DNA of 64,000 bases, from NCBI GenBank assembly GCA_041389525.1, contig JAWKRR010000005.1, forward strand, positions 62,001 to 126,000, in the 5' to 3' direction. This DNA is from JACKFB01 sp041389525 (lineage in GTDB: Bacteria; Myxococcota_A; UBA9042; PHBI01; JACKFB01). The notes under the pieces were generated by a model that searched no databases, was not told the DNA's origin, and worked only from the letters and a program-made list of their open reading frames with translations. Of this stretch, positions 34,961 through 46,207 are shown in pieces. Position 1 is the stretch's first letter; the number at the start of each line of letters is the position of its first letter. Position numbers and translations under genes: made by a program.

Positions 34961-36439
34961 TCAGAGCACGAAGACCGCCCACACCGTGATGAGCGCGGCG
35001 CCGAAGAGGTTGATGGCCAGCCCCGCGCGGGCCATCGACGCCATGGAGACCCGGCCTGAGCCGTAGACGATCGCGTTCGGCGCGGTCGCGACCGGAAGCA
35101 TGAAGGCGCACGAGGCCGAGAGCACCGCCGGCACCATGATCTCCTCGGGGGCGAGCCCGGTGGCGATGGCGAAGCTGGCCAGCACCGGCATGAGGATCGT
35201 CGCGGTCGCCGTGTTCGAGGTGATCTCGGTCAGAAAGGTCACGATGAGGCAGATGGCGCCTACCAGGAGGAGGGCGGGGAGCGCCGCCAGCCCGACCAGG
35301 CCGTCGGCGATCGCGGCGCTGAGGCCGCTGGTCTGAAAGGCCTCCGCGAGGGAGACGCCGCCGCCGAAGAGCAGCACGACCTCCCAGGGGATGCTCTTGG
35401 CGGTGTCCCAGTCCAGGAGCGGTTCGCCGGGGTGCTTTCGCGAGGGCAGGATCAGCAGGAGGACGAGGCCCAGCACGGCGACCGTCGCGTCGTCGGCGGT
35501 GGAGTCCACGCCCAGAAGCGAGCCCCAGCCGATCGAGACGCCGTCGCCGAGCACCACCTTTCGGGTCGTCCAGAGCAGCGCCATCATCGCGAAGATCGCG
35601 CCGACGGCGCGCTGGTCGCGGTCGGTCGGGCCCATCGCGGTGAGCTCGCCGCGCAAGAGCTCGCGCCCGCCGACGGGCAGGGTGGCCGACACGCGCTGGG
35701 CGACGCGGGTCAGCCACAGCCAGGTGAAGGCGAGCAGCACGGCGGAGATCGGGGTGATCCAGACCATCCAGCCGAAGAACGAGATCGGCGGGCGATCGGG
35801 GAAGGTCTTGGAGTAGACGCCCATGAAGATGAGGTTCGGAGGCGTGCCGATGGGCGTGGCGAGGCCGCCGATGCTTGAGGCGTAGGCGATGCCCAGGAAG
35901 AGCGCGGTGCCGAACGCTTTGACGGCCGCGGTGTTTCGGCCGGCGCGGACCTCCGCTTCGTGGACCAGGGCGGCGCCGATGGGCAGCATCATCAGGGTGG
36001 TGGCGGTGTTGGAGATCCACATCGAGCAGAGCGCGGTCGCCAGCATCATGCCCAAGATGAGGCGGCGTGGGCTGGTGCCGACGGTGAGCAGCACGCGCAG
36101 GGCGACGCGGCGGTGTAAGCCCGTGCGCTCGATGGCGAGCGCGGCCATGAAGCCCGCCATGAGCAACACGATGAAGGGGTGCATGTACGGGCGGGCGACG
36201 TCCTTCATGGCGACCGCGCCCGTGAGCGGGAAGAGCACCAGCGGCAAGAGCGAGGTCGCGCCGATGGGGGCGGCTTCGGCGATCCACCAGACCGCCATCC
36301 AGAAGGCGACGCCGGCCACGATGAGCGCGTCGCGGCCAAGCAGCGCGACGGTGTCCGCGGGCCCGAAGAGCGCGAGCAGGAGCGCGAGCCCGAATCCCAG
36401 CGGGCCGGCGATGCGCGCAGCGTGCTGGCCGGCGCTCAC
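34961..36439 (-). CDS. DASS-family (SLC13) sodium:anion symporter
   Basis: A 492-residue inner-membrane transporter with about 12-14 hydrophobic segments. The two family-defining Ser-Asn-Thr motifs are present (WISNTATTLMMLP in the first half and EITSNTATATILMP in the second), together with IGGLATPIGTPPNLI. Members import di- or tricarboxylates, sulfate or phosphate with sodium; the substrate here cannot be read from sequence. It starts at GTG 36439 inside the rnd stop (GTGA), and so is the last gene of the rpoN-PTS operon. Confidence 0.92.
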   Translation of the reverse strand: MSAGQHAARIAGPLGFGLALLLALFGPADTVALLGRDALIVAGVAFWMAVWWIAEAAPIGATSLLPLVLFPLTGAVAMKDVARPYMHPFIVLLMAGFMAALAIERTGLHRRVALRVLLTVGTSPRRLILGMMLATALCSMWISNTATTLMMLPIGAALVHEAEVRAGRNTAAVKAFGTALFLGIAYASSIGGLATPIGTPPNLIFMGVYSKTFPDRPPISFFGWMVWITPISAVLLAFTWLWLTRVAQRVSATLPVGGRELLRGELTAMGPTDRDQRAVGAIFAMMALLWTTRKVVLGDGVSIGWGSLLGVDSTADDATVAVLGLVLLLILPSRKHPGEPLLDWDTAKSIPWEVVLLFGGGVSLAEAFQTSGLSAAIADGLVGLAALPALLLVGAICLIVTFLTEITSNTATATILMPVLASFAIATGLAPEEIMVPAVLSASCAFMLPVATAPNAIVYGSGRVSMASMARAGLAINLFGAALITVWAVFVL

Positions 36440-37650
36440 CCGGACTTCGACGCGCGCGGATCCGGGTCAACCAAGCGAATCTGGGACGGCGCGTCGCGGT
36501 CCACGGCGATGGCGCGCTCGCCGTCGAGGAAGCGCAGGATCTCCTCGCCGATGAGGGCGCGTCGCCAGCCCTCCATCATGCGAATTCCCTCGGCGGGTTC
36601 GGGCTTTCCGTCGTCCCACCACGCGATGAAGGCCTCGATGTCGGAGCGGGTGCCGACGAAGCGGGCGGCGATGTCGTGTTCGCGGCTGGCGGCCTGGACG
36701 AGGCCCCCGACCAGGGGCGCCAGGGCCTCGACGTCGGCTGGGCGCCTCGGCGGGCGCGCCGGGCGCTCGACGGGGTTGGCCTCGCCCTGGGCGATGGCGG
36801 CGAGGATCTCGTCGGCGCAGCGCTCGGCTGTGCGTTTGGGCATCGCGCGGGCGTCCGCCAGCTCGCGCGCGTCTCTCGGCGGCCGCCGCGCCAGCGAGGT
36901 CATCACCGGGTCGGGCAGGATCCACGAGGGCGGCCGGTTCGCGTCGAGCGCGATCTCCTCGCGCCAGCTCGCCAGCGCCCGCAGCCGCCCAAGCTCATGG
37001 GGCTGGAGCTTCCCGTAGCCGCCGACCTTGCGATAGCAGAGCTCGGGCGCGAGGCGGCTGGCCGCGGTCTGGCCGAGGCGCTCCGACTCGTCGCGCACCC
37101 ACGCCATCCGCTCGGTCCCCTCGAGCCGCGCCCGCAGCCGCGCCCACAGGGGCATCAGCAGCCGGACGTCGTCGAGGGCGTAGCGCAGCTGGTCCACGCT
37201 GAGCGGGCGCTTGAGCCAGTCGGTGAACTGCGGGCCCTTGTCGACCGGGGTGCCCAGCTCGCGCTCGACCGCCGCCGCGAAGCCGACCTGCTCGCCGAGG
37301 CCCAAAAACGCAGCCGCGATCTGGGTGTCCACGACGTTCGCCGGCTGGATCCCGTACCGGTACGAGATCAGCGCGATGTCGGCCTGGCCGCCATGCAGCA
37401 CCGTCTCGATCGCGGGATCACCCGTGAGCGCGAGGACGGCCGCGGGGTCGGTGGCGACCGGATCGATGGCGCAGACCACCGGGTCCTCGGGGTCGCCCCA
37501 CCCGACCTGGACGAGGCCCAGCTCGGGCACGTAGCGGCCGTCGGAGACGAACTCGAGGTCCAGGGCGAAGCTGCCGACCTCAGCCAGCGCCTCCGCGAGC
37601 GCGCGCACCTCGCCAGCGTCGCGGATCGGTTCGGTGAGCGTGTGAGCCAT
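36436..37650 (-). CDS. rnd: Ribonuclease D
   Basis: A 3'-5' exoribonuclease of the DEDD class involved in tRNA and stable-RNA maturation. The 404-residue protein starts with the exonuclease domain (ALDLEFVSDGRY with Asp and Glu ligands; VLHGGQADIALISYRYG; YALDDVRLLMPLW) and continues with an HRDC domain (about 205-285: LQPHELGRLRALASWREEIA). Start ATG 37650 is preferred over the preceding TTG, with GAGGA upstream. It lies ten bases after ptsI. Confidence 0.93.
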   Translation of the reverse strand: MAHTLTEPIRDAGEVRALAEALAEVGSFALDLEFVSDGRYVPELGLVQVGWGDPEDPVVCAIDPVATDPAAVLALTGDPAIETVLHGGQADIALISYRYGIQPANVVDTQIAAAFLGLGEQVGFAAAVERELGTPVDKGPQFTDWLKRPLSVDQLRYALDDVRLLMPLWARLRARLEGTERMAWVRDESERLGQTAASRLAPELCYRKVGGYGKLQPHELGRLRALASWREEIALDANRPPSWILPDPVMTSLARRPPRDARELADARAMPKRTAERCADEILAAIAQGEANPVERPARPPRRPADVEALAPLVGGLVQAASREHDIAARFVGTRSDIEAFIAWWDDGKPEPAEGIRMMEGWRRALIGEEILRFLDGERAIAVDRDAPSQIRLVDPDPRASKSG

Positions 37651-37660
37651 CAAGAAATCC

Positions 37661-39465
<1,805 letters not shown>

Positions 39466-39469
<4 letters not shown>

Positions 39470-39744
39470 GGGTGGTTCTCGCCAAACCCGCCCTCGATGA
39501 CCCCGACGACGGCCGCGAGCGCTTCCACGGCGTCCTCGCCGATGACCCTGACGCGCACCTCAGCGCCCTTGGCCGCGGTGAGCAGCAGCAAGTTCATCAC
39601 GCTCTTCCCGTTGGCCTGAACGCCCCGGTGTTCCAGCGTCACTTCGGCATGAAAACGCCCGGCCTCGCGCGCGAGCATGGTGGCCGCGCGCACGTGAAGC
39701 CCCTTCGAATTGCCGATTGTGACCGTCCTCTCGAGCGTGCTCAT
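39466..39744 (-). CDS. ptsH: Phosphocarrier protein HPr/NPr
   Basis: The 92-residue phosphocarrier receives phosphate from enzyme I at H17 (KGLHVRAA). S48 (ANGKSVMNLL) matches the regulatory serine that HPr kinase phosphorylates in many bacteria, although hprK is not in this locus. Start ATG 39744 is chosen from the family N-terminus and an upstream GGGGAG. It overlaps ptsI by four bases. Confidence 0.95.
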
Positions 39745-39830
39745 GCTCCCCGTCCCCGTCCCGCGCGCGCCCGTCCCTCGCACCGCTCCCGCCGCTCACC
39801 AGCCCTGCGGCCAGCGCAGCGCCAGCCTCC

Positions 39831-39866
39831 CGGCCAGCCTATCGCCAGCCCAGCGGCCAGCCTATC
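39831..39866. repeat. Direct repeat at the end of rapZ
   Basis: CGGCCAGCCTATC occurs at 39831-39843 and again at 39854-39866, the second copy covering the rapZ stop. The gap is otherwise filled with CCAGC-rich sequence, consistent with local duplication. Confidence 0.5.
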
Positions 39867-40737
39867 TGTCGATGTCCCGATGGGCCACCGAAGCCTCAAT
39901 CCCTCGCGCCGCCAACGCTGCGCGCAACGCCTCCACCATCGCCACCGACCGGTGATGTCCGCCGGTGCAGCCCACCGCCACGGTCAGGCTGCTCTGCCCC
40001 TCCTCTCGCGACAGGGGCACGACCTCCGCCACGATCCCCTCGAGCCGCGCGAGCAAATCCGTCGCCGCCGGCTGCCTCATCACGTAATCGGCCACCTCGG
40101 GATCGGTGCCCCGCAGCGCCCGCAGCGGGTCGACGAAGTACGGGTTGTCGAGGAAGCGCACGTCGAAGATCCAGCTCGCCTCGGGCGGTAACCCAAAGCG
40201 GAATCCGAAGCTCGTCAGGTGCAGCGTCATCGCGTGCTCGCCTGAGCTCGCGAACAGCTCCTGCACCTGCTTCTTCAGATCGTGGACGTTTCGGCCCGTC
40301 GTGTCGATGACCAGCGATGCGTGATGGCGCAGCGGTCGCAACCACTCGCGCTCGCGCTCGATGGCCACCGCCAACGTGTCGGCGGCCCCGCTGGCGATCA
40401 TCGGGTGGCGCCGCCGCGTCTCTTTGAAGCGGTTGATGACCCACGTGTCGTCGCAGTCGAGGAACATGACCCGCATCTGCCGGCCCGCGGCCCGCAGGGC
40501 GTCGAGATCGGCGCTCAGGGTCGGAAAATGCGACGCCTCGCGCACGTCCATCACCACCGCGACGCGCTCGATCGACGGGTTCTCCTCGGCCAGCCGCAGG
40601 AAGGTCTCCAGCAGGGGCGAGGGCAGGTTGTCGATGCAGAACCAGCCCACGTCTTCGAGGGCTCGCAGCGCGGTCGTCTTCCCCGAGCCCGACAGGCCGC
40701 TGATGATGACCAGTTCGACCGATCGCGGGCTCGTCAT
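39862..40737 (-). CDS. rapZ: RNase adapter / nucleotide-binding protein RapZ
   Basis: The 291-residue protein belongs to the RapZ/YvcJ family, which in enterobacteria guides RNase E to small RNAs controlling glucosamine-6-phosphate synthase. Visible are Walker A SGLSGSGKTTALRALED (about 13-21), Walker B VVMDVR and the highly conserved C-terminal DVRFLDNPYFVDPLRALRGTD and GCTGGHHRSV. The gene sits between hpf and ptsH as in other proteobacterial rpoN loci, but ptsN and hprK are missing from between them. Confidence 0.93.
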   Translation of the reverse strand: MTSPRSVELVIISGLSGSGKTTALRALEDVGWFCIDNLPSPLLETFLRLAEENPSIERVAVVMDVREASHFPTLSADLDALRAAGRQMRVMFLDCDDTWVINRFKETRRRHPMIASGAADTLAVAIEREREWLRPLRHHASLVIDTTGRNVHDLKKQVQELFASSGEHAMTLHLTSFGFRFGLPPEASWIFDVRFLDNPYFVDPLRALRGTDPEVADYVMRQPAATDLLARLEGIVAEVVPLSREEGQSSLTVAVGCTGGHHRSVAMVEALRAALAARGIEASVAHRDIDR

Positions 40738-40869
40738 AGAAGGATTCCGTCCGGGCGTGGGCTGGTGGGGGAGCCCGGTTTTGGGGCCGATTCGCTCGGC
40801 GGGGTGGCGCGCCCGCAGAGGCCGCAGGACTCGGCGGGCGCGCGGCGAACAGTGCTCAGAAGGTGGGCC

Positions 40870-41193
40870 TCAGCCGATCAGTTCGGGAACAGAGCCTTGG
40901 TGGCCCTTGTGGTGTTTCCGTTTGGTCTTGTCGCGCCTGAGCTGGCGGTCCAGCTTGTCCACGGCCACGTCGATGGCCTCGTACATGTCCTCGCGCGTCT
41001 CGCTGCACACGAAGGTGTGGCTGTTCGCCGTGACGGTGAACTCCACGGTCATGTGGCGTTTTTCGACCGAGTAGATCGCATGGATGGAGAGCTCGTGGTC
41101 CTCGTACCGCGACAGCCGCTGGAGCTTGTCCAGGGTGTGGTTCTTGAGGGCCTCGGTGGAGTCCATGTGGCGGAAGGTGAAGCTGGTCTTCAT
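40870..41193 (-). CDS. hpf: Ribosome hibernation promoting factor (short HPF)
   Basis: The 107-residue protein has the HPF/YfiA fold: FTFRHMDSTEALKNHTLDKL, VEFTVTANSHTFVCSETREDMYEAIDVAVDKLDRQL (split by the beta strands) and a short basic tail. The C-terminal dimerisation domain of long HPF is missing, so this is the short form. It promotes inactive ribosome dimers in stationary phase or lets them form with RMF-like partners. Start ATG 41193 has GGGAG upstream. It follows rpoN by 58 bases. Confidence 0.93.
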   Translation of the reverse strand: MKTSFTFRHMDSTEALKNHTLDKLQRLSRYEDHELSIHAIYSVEKRHMTVEFTVTANSHTFVCSETREDMYEAIDVAVDKLDRQLRRDKTKRKHHKGHQGSVPELIG

Positions 41194-41251
41194 GTGCGCT
41201 CCCGAAAGCGTGGAGTAGCGACCGCCCGGTCAGTCCGAACGGCGCAGCGAA

Positions 41252-42724
41252 TCAATAGAGCTTTTTCCGCTTCGAAGAAGGCGGAATATTCAGCATTTCC
41301 CGATACTTCGCGACGGTCCTCCGCGCGATTTCCATTCCCTCCTCAGCCAACATCTCGCAGAGAGCCTGGTCCGAAAGCGGCTTACCCGGCTCTTCCTGCC
41401 CGACGAGCTTCTTGATGCGCTGTTTGACGGCTTCGGAGGCGACGTCCGGCCCCGAGCTCGTCGTGATGCGCGAGTTGAAGAAGTACTTGAGCTCAAATAT
41501 CCCTTGCGGGGTATGGACGTACTTGTTGGTGGTGACGCGGCTGATGGTCGACTCGTGCATGCCAATATCGTCCGCTACGTCGCGCAGGATGAGCGGACGG
41601 AGGAACTCCACCCCCCGGTCGAGGAATTCCCGCTGGAAGCGGACAATCGACTCGGTGACCTTGCGGATGGTGCCCTGGCGCTGGTGGATCGAGCGAATCA
41701 GCCACACCGCGCTGCGGAACTTCTCCTGGATGAAGTCGCGCGTCTTGGCGTCCGCGTTGCCGCCCTTGATCTGGCTCTCGTAGAAGTTCGAGATCCGCAG
41801 CTTCGGCATCCCGTCTTCGTTGAGCTGCACGATGTACTCGTCGCCGACCTTCACCACGTACACGTCGGGCGTGATGTAGTGGGTCGTCTCCTCGGCGAAG
41901 TTGCGGCCGGGCTTGGGCTCCAGCGTGCTGATGATGTCCATCGCGTCGCGCAGATCTTCGGAGTCGATCCCCAGATCCTTGAGGATCGGCGCGATGTTTC
42001 GCTTCTCGATGTTGTCGAGGTGGCGGTCGAGGATCGCCAGCACGATGTCCTCGTCCGGGAAATAGTGCCGCGCCTGAATCAGCAGGCACTCACGCAGATC
42101 TCGGGCGCCGACTCCGATGGGGTCGAACTCCTGGATGACCTCGAGCACGGCCTCAGCCTCGTCGAGCTCCAGCCCCTCTTCCTCGGCGATATCGGCCAGC
42201 AGCGAGCCGTTAAATCGCCCGATCCCGTCGATGTTTCCGATGATCCGCTCGGCGACCCGGTACTCGGCCTCGGTGAGCTGCGTCACCCCGAGCTGCCAGG
42301 TCAGGTGGTCGTCGAGCGAGCTCTGCCCGGCGACCGTCTGCTCCAGCGTGGGCAGGTCGTCGTCGCCGTAGCGCACGCCGCTGCCGCCGGGCGAGTAGCT
42401 GTACTGGTTGTAATTCTCGACGAAGGACTCCCAGTCGCGGTTGGCCGGGTCGACCACGTCGCCGTTCTCTGGGGTCGCGCGCTCCATCTCGGCGCCGCGC
42501 TCGCTGACGCCGTCGACCTGCGCCTCGGCCTGCCGCTCGGCCTTCGAGCCTTCGTTGCGCTCGCCGTCCAGCCCGGAGTCCTCGAGCACCGGGTTCTCGA
42601 TGAGCTCTTTCTGAATCGTCTCGAAGAGTTCGGGCCGAGAGAGCTGGAGTAGCCGGATGGCCTGCTGCAACTGGGGCGTCATCACCAGCTGCTGGGTCAT
42701 CTTCAGATACTGCTTGAGCTCCAT
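41252..42724 (-). CDS. rpoN: RNA polymerase sigma-54 factor
   Basis: RpoN directs RNA polymerase to -24/-12 promoters with enhancer-binding activators. The 490-residue protein has the Gln/Leu-rich region I (LKMTQQLVMTPQLQQAIRLL), an acidic region II (about 45-115), a core-binding domain and the DNA-binding region with a helix-turn-helix near VADDIGMHESTISRVTTNKY. It ends with the RpoN box ARRTVAKYRE. It leads the leftward rpoN-hpf-rapZ-ptsH-ptsI-rnd-DASS series; lptB, often upstream, is replaced here by a divergent lipoprotein gene. Confidence 0.96.
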   Translation of the reverse strand: MELKQYLKMTQQLVMTPQLQQAIRLLQLSRPELFETIQKELIENPVLEDSGLDGERNEGSKAERQAEAQVDGVSERGAEMERATPENGDVVDPANRDWESFVENYNQYSYSPGGSGVRYGDDDLPTLEQTVAGQSSLDDHLTWQLGVTQLTEAEYRVAERIIGNIDGIGRFNGSLLADIAEEEGLELDEAEAVLEVIQEFDPIGVGARDLRECLLIQARHYFPDEDIVLAILDRHLDNIEKRNIAPILKDLGIDSEDLRDAMDIISTLEPKPGRNFAEETTHYITPDVYVVKVGDEYIVQLNEDGMPKLRISNFYESQIKGGNADAKTRDFIQEKFRSAVWLIRSIHQRQGTIRKVTESIVRFQREFLDRGVEFLRPLILRDVADDIGMHESTISRVTTNKYVHTPQGIFELKYFFNSRITTSSGPDVASEAVKQRIKKLVGQEEPGKPLSDQALCEMLAEEGMEIARRTVAKYREMLNIPPSSKRKKLY

Positions 42725-42882
42725 TCAACCCTCTGACTGCGCGCCGCCGTCCGCGAATCGGTGCGGAACTCTGGGCAGCGCTGGTTCACTCGAGACGGCG
42801 GCTGAAACGCCGCGACCTTTCACGATGGTAACACCGCCCGCGAACCCAGCCAAGGGGCGCTAGCGACTACTTGGTACGTTTA

Positions 42883-42912
42883 TTGCTAGCGAATTCCTTA
42901 AGGGGCGTTGAA
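42883..42912 (-). promoter_or_regulatory. Putative rpoN promoter sharing its -35 with the divergent promoter
   Basis: Minus strand: TTCAAC (42907-42912), 18 bases, TAGCAA (42883-42888). The -35 overlaps that of the rightward promoter within GTTGAAC. GCTAGCGA appears twice (42859-42866 and 42885-42892) as a direct repeat around the -10. Confidence 0.35.
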
Positions 42913-42937
42913 CGCTTTTGTGTGCCCGTGGTAGACT
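42908..42937 (+). promoter_or_regulatory. Putative promoter of the Cys-rich lipoprotein gene
   Basis: TTGAAC (42908-42913), an 18-base spacer and TAGACT (42932-42937) lie about 38 bases before ATG 42976. Confidence 0.5.
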
Positions 42938-42975
42938 CTTGCACCGCGTGACTCCCACCCCCTCTTGGAGCCCCC

Positions 42976-44169
42976 ATGCGCACCCCTCCCGGACGCCTCG
43001 CGCGCCTCGCAGTCGTCGTCACCGCCCTCTGCGCGCTCGCCGTGCCCCTGGCCTGCGGCGGCGAGGACTCGGAGTTCGTCGACAGCCTGTGCACCGCGGG
43101 CGAGTCGAAGTGCCTCGGCAACACCGTCGCCTTGTGCGCGCCCGACGGGAAGTCCTGGCAGTACTCGCCCTGCGGCAACCAGAGCTGCCAAGCCGCCGCC
43201 TGCGTGGCCCGCGCCTGCCAGTATCTCGGCGGCGGCATCTGCATCAGCGACTCCAAGGCGACCCTGTGCCCCGAGAGCGGCCTGAGCACCGATGAGATCA
43301 CCTGCTCGGCCGACGAGACCTGCGTCGGCGGTGGCTGCCGCAAGGCCGCGTGCAAGACGGGCGAGAAGATCTGCGGCTACCGCGCGACCCTCGAGTGCGT
43401 GGCCGGCGCCTGGCAGCAGACCGACTGCGCCGCCGGCGAGATCTGCGCGGTCACCGCCGGCGCGCCCGCCTGCACGCCGACCGTGTGCACGCCGCAGCTC
43501 GCGGTCTGCGACGGCTCGGTCAGCAAGGTCTGCAACGCCCAGGGCTCGGCCACGGCCGACACGACCTGCGGCGGCTCGCAGATCTGCAAGGGCGGCTACT
43601 GCCAAGCCAAGGTGGCGGGCGTCGACGATGGCCCCGACGCGACCCCCGACGCCAGCGGCGATCTCGGCGGCCAGGACGTGACCCCCGACATCGCGGGCGA
43701 CACCGCGAGCGACACGGCCGGCCCCGACGCCGAGGTCTTCATCCCGCCGCTCGAGAAGATCTCGAAGATCGCGTTCAAGCTGGGCGGCATCTCCAACAGC
43801 TTCGATCTCGGCGCCGGCGCCGATTACATCCCGGCCGACTCGCTGCTGAAGGTCAGCGCCGGCAAGGGCACGCGCAAGATCGAGATCAACTTCGCCCCCA
43901 TCGACCCCTTCGTCGTCGACAATTTCGACGACACCGACTCCACGGGCGTCACCGTCATCATCTGCTACTTCGACGGCGTCACGCCACAGCCCAAGGCGCC
44001 CAACTGCCCCGACGGCTTCAGCCACTCCTCGACGCTCTACAAGGCCACGCTGACCGAGAACAACGGCGAGGGCAGCCGCGTGGTCGGCACCTTCGAGGCC
44101 ACCCTGGAAGACGCCCAGGGCACGAAATCGCAGCTGACCGAAGGCACCTTCGACGTGCTGCACAAGTGA
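42976..44169 (+). CDS. Cysteine-rich repeat lipoprotein
   Basis: The 397-residue protein has a lipoprotein signal (lipobox VPLAC) and then four to five Cys-rich repeats of about 45 residues with the pattern C-x-G-x-x-x-C-x-x-x-G-x-W-x-x-x-x-C-x-x-x-x-x-C (for example NTVALCAPDGKSWQYSPC). An Asp/Pro linker follows (about 215-250) and then a roughly 140-residue beta-rich C-terminal domain with two cysteines. Similar Cys repeats occur in the IgGFc-type gene and the partial gene at the window start. The cell-surface role is unknown. Confidence 0.8.
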   Translation: MRTPPGRLARLAVVVTALCALAVPLACGGEDSEFVDSLCTAGESKCLGNTVALCAPDGKSWQYSPCGNQSCQAAACVARACQYLGGGICISDSKATLCPESGLSTDEITCSADETCVGGGCRKAACKTGEKICGYRATLECVAGAWQQTDCAAGEICAVTAGAPACTPTVCTPQLAVCDGSVSKVCNAQGSATADTTCGGSQICKGGYCQAKVAGVDDGPDATPDASGDLGGQDVTPDIAGDTASDTAGPDAEVFIPPLEKISKIAFKLGGISNSFDLGAGADYIPADSLLKVSAGKGTRKIEINFAPIDPFVVDNFDDTDSTGVTVIICYFDGVTPQPKAPNCPDGFSHSSTLYKATLTENNGEGSRVVGTFEATLEDAQGTKSQLTEGTFDVLHK

Positions 44170-44213
44170 GGCCCCCCATGCCGACAACTCCTCAATCCCC
44201 GCGCAGCACCTAG

Positions 44214-45695
44214 GTGGCCGTGGCCTCAGCGCCTAGACAACTCCTGGTCAATTGCCGGGCGGAGCAGCGCCGCGTCGCGCTCATCGACGGCGGCATCACC
44301 CGCGAGCTCTACTTCGAGCGCGCCGACGACCGCCGCCTGACCGGCAACATCTACAAGGGCCGCGTCGTCCGCGTGCTGCCCGGGATGCAGTCCGCCTTCC
44401 TCGAGCTGGGCCTCAACCGCACGGCGTTTCTGCACGTCACCGACGCCTACCCGGAGGCCGCGCGCACCGACGACGACGAGCCCCAGGGCCCGGTCACCCA
44501 CCCGCCCATCAACCAGGTGCTGCGCGAGGGCCAGGAGCTGCTGGTCCAGATCGCCAAGGAACCGCTTGGCCAGAAGGGCGCTCGGGTCACCACCCACCTG
44601 AGCCTGCCCGGTCGAAACGTCGTGCTGCGCCCCGGCGCCAGCCAGATCGGGGTGTCGCGCCGCATCGCCGACGCCGCCGAGCGCACGCGCCTCCACGAGA
44701 TGGCGTCGCGCCTCTGCCCGCCCAGCGTGGGCCTCATTGTCCGCACGGCGGCCGAGGGGGTCGACGAGCTCGATCTCGAGCGCGACATCGGCTTTCTGCT
44801 GGCCCTGTGGAGCGACATCGAGAAGCGCGCGCCCGAGGCCCCGATCCCCTCGCTGGTGCATGAAGATCTCGACATCACCCTGCGCTGCGTCCGGGATCTG
44901 CTGGACCGCGGCATGCACCGGGTCCTCATCGACGACGAGACCGAGGCCCAGCGCGTCCTCGAGTTCATCTCGCGCTTCGTGCCCGAGTTCGAGGGCACCA
45001 TCGAGACGTGGCCGGGCCCGGACCCGCTCTTTGAGCGCTTCGGCCTCGAGTGGGAGATCAGCCGCGCGGTGCGCCGCAAGGTCTGGCTCAAGTCGGGCGG
45101 CTTCATCGCCATCGACCACACCGAGGCGCTGACCGCCGTCGACGTGAACAGCGGCCGAAACGTCGGCAAGAGCAGCTTCGACGAGACGATCCTCGAGACC
45201 AACCTCGAGGCCGCCAAAGAGATCGCCTACCAGCTTCGCCTCCGCGACATCGGCGGCCTCATCGTCATCGACTTCATCGACATGGCCCACGAGGCCCACC
45301 GCGTCCGCGTCCAGGAGAGCCTCGCCGAGGCGCTGCGCGAAGACCGCGCGCGCACCCGGGTGCTGCCCATGAGCGCCTTCGGCCTGGTCGAGCTGACCCG
45401 AAAGCGGGCGCGCGAGTCCATCGTCCAGGGCCTCACCGAGCCGTGCTTCTACTGTGAAGGCCGCGGGCACCTGCGCTCGATGCAGGTCATCATCGACAGC
45501 ATCGTCAGCCGCCTGCGCCAGCTCGTGGTCAGCGGCGCCCGCGGCACGCTGACCATCGTCGCCCACCCCCGGGTCATCGAGGGGCTGGTCGAAGAGGCTC
45601 AGGCCACCATCAGCGCCCTAGAGCGCCAGTACGACCTGCAGATCCAGATGTCGCCTAGCGAATCGCAGCACTACGAGGCGATCGAGATCCGGTAG
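44214..45695 (+). CDS. rng: Ribonuclease G/E family endoribonuclease
   Basis: RNase G/E cuts single-stranded RNA during mRNA decay and rRNA maturation. The 493-residue protein is RNase G length and lacks the long C-terminal scaffold of RNase E. It has an S1 domain (NIYKGRVVRVLPGMQSAFLELG) followed by the catalytic region with the two conserved aspartates in TAVDVNSGR and IVIDFIDM. The zinc-link appears as CFYCEGRG in place of CPxC. Start GTG 44214 follows the lipoprotein gene by 44 bases and lacks a strong ribosome-binding site. Confidence 0.93.
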   Translation: MAVASAPRQLLVNCRAEQRRVALIDGGITRELYFERADDRRLTGNIYKGRVVRVLPGMQSAFLELGLNRTAFLHVTDAYPEAARTDDDEPQGPVTHPPINQVLREGQELLVQIAKEPLGQKGARVTTHLSLPGRNVVLRPGASQIGVSRRIADAAERTRLHEMASRLCPPSVGLIVRTAAEGVDELDLERDIGFLLALWSDIEKRAPEAPIPSLVHEDLDITLRCVRDLLDRGMHRVLIDDETEAQRVLEFISRFVPEFEGTIETWPGPDPLFERFGLEWEISRAVRRKVWLKSGGFIAIDHTEALTAVDVNSGRNVGKSSFDETILETNLEAAKEIAYQLRLRDIGGLIVIDFIDMAHEAHRVRVQESLAEALREDRARTRVLPMSAFGLVELTRKRARESIVQGLTEPCFYCEGRGHLRSMQVIIDSIVSRLRQLVVSGARGTLTIVAHPRVIEGLVEEAQATISALERQYDLQIQMSPSESQHYEAIEIR

Positions 45696-45703
45696 CGGCT
45701 CGG

Positions 45704-46141
45704 CTAGTCCTTCGGCAGGAACTCGTCGAGGCGCTCCCAGGCCACACGGATCTTCATGGTGCGCTCGGTGGCGCGACGCTCGGCCTCGCCGTCGTCCTGG
45801 TGCTTGTCGGGGTGGTGGGCGTGCAGCAGGCGCTTGTAGGCCGCGCGCGCCTCGGTGCGGGTGGCTCCCAGGGGCAGCCCGAGCGCGGCGTAGGCCTCGC
45901 GGACCTCGCGGGACCAGCGGCCGCCGGCGGGCTCGTCGCCCTGGGCGCCGGTGCTTCGGCCGCGGGCTTGAGCGGGGCCGGGCTCGATCTCGGGCTGGCT
46001 CGCCTGGGAGCCGTCCTCGGAGCCGTCCTCGGTGCCGTAGCGGTCGGAGGTAGGCCCGCCCGAGATCGCCTCCCGGACGCGCTCGCCCAGATGGTTGGCC
46101 TCCGCCCGCGCTAGCCGCGACAACCGATCGAAGATCCCCAT
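45704..46141 (-). CDS. J-domain (DnaJ-type) co-chaperone-like protein
   Basis: This 145-residue protein has a C-terminal J domain (about 80-140: EAYAALGLPLGATRTEARAA) containing the HPD motif in HAHHPDKH, which stimulates the Hsp70 ATPase. The N-terminal half is a short amphipathic helix and a low-complexity Asp/Gly/Glu linker. No zinc-finger or substrate-binding DnaJ domains are present, so it is a specialised partner. It converges on rng with only eight bases between stops and diverges from xerC. Confidence 0.85.
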   Translation of the reverse strand: MGIFDRLSRLARAEANHLGERVREAISGGPTSDRYGTEDGSEDGSQASQPEIEPGPAQARGRSTGAQGDEPAGGRWSREVREAYAALGLPLGATRTEARAAYKRLLHAHHPDKHQDDGEAERRATERTMKIRVAWERLDEFLPKD

Positions 46142-46207
46142 GGCGTTTCTGCCCTCCCGGCCCGCCTACGGTAGCATGGCGCCGCCTCTGAACCAGGGCC
46201 TGGCTGA

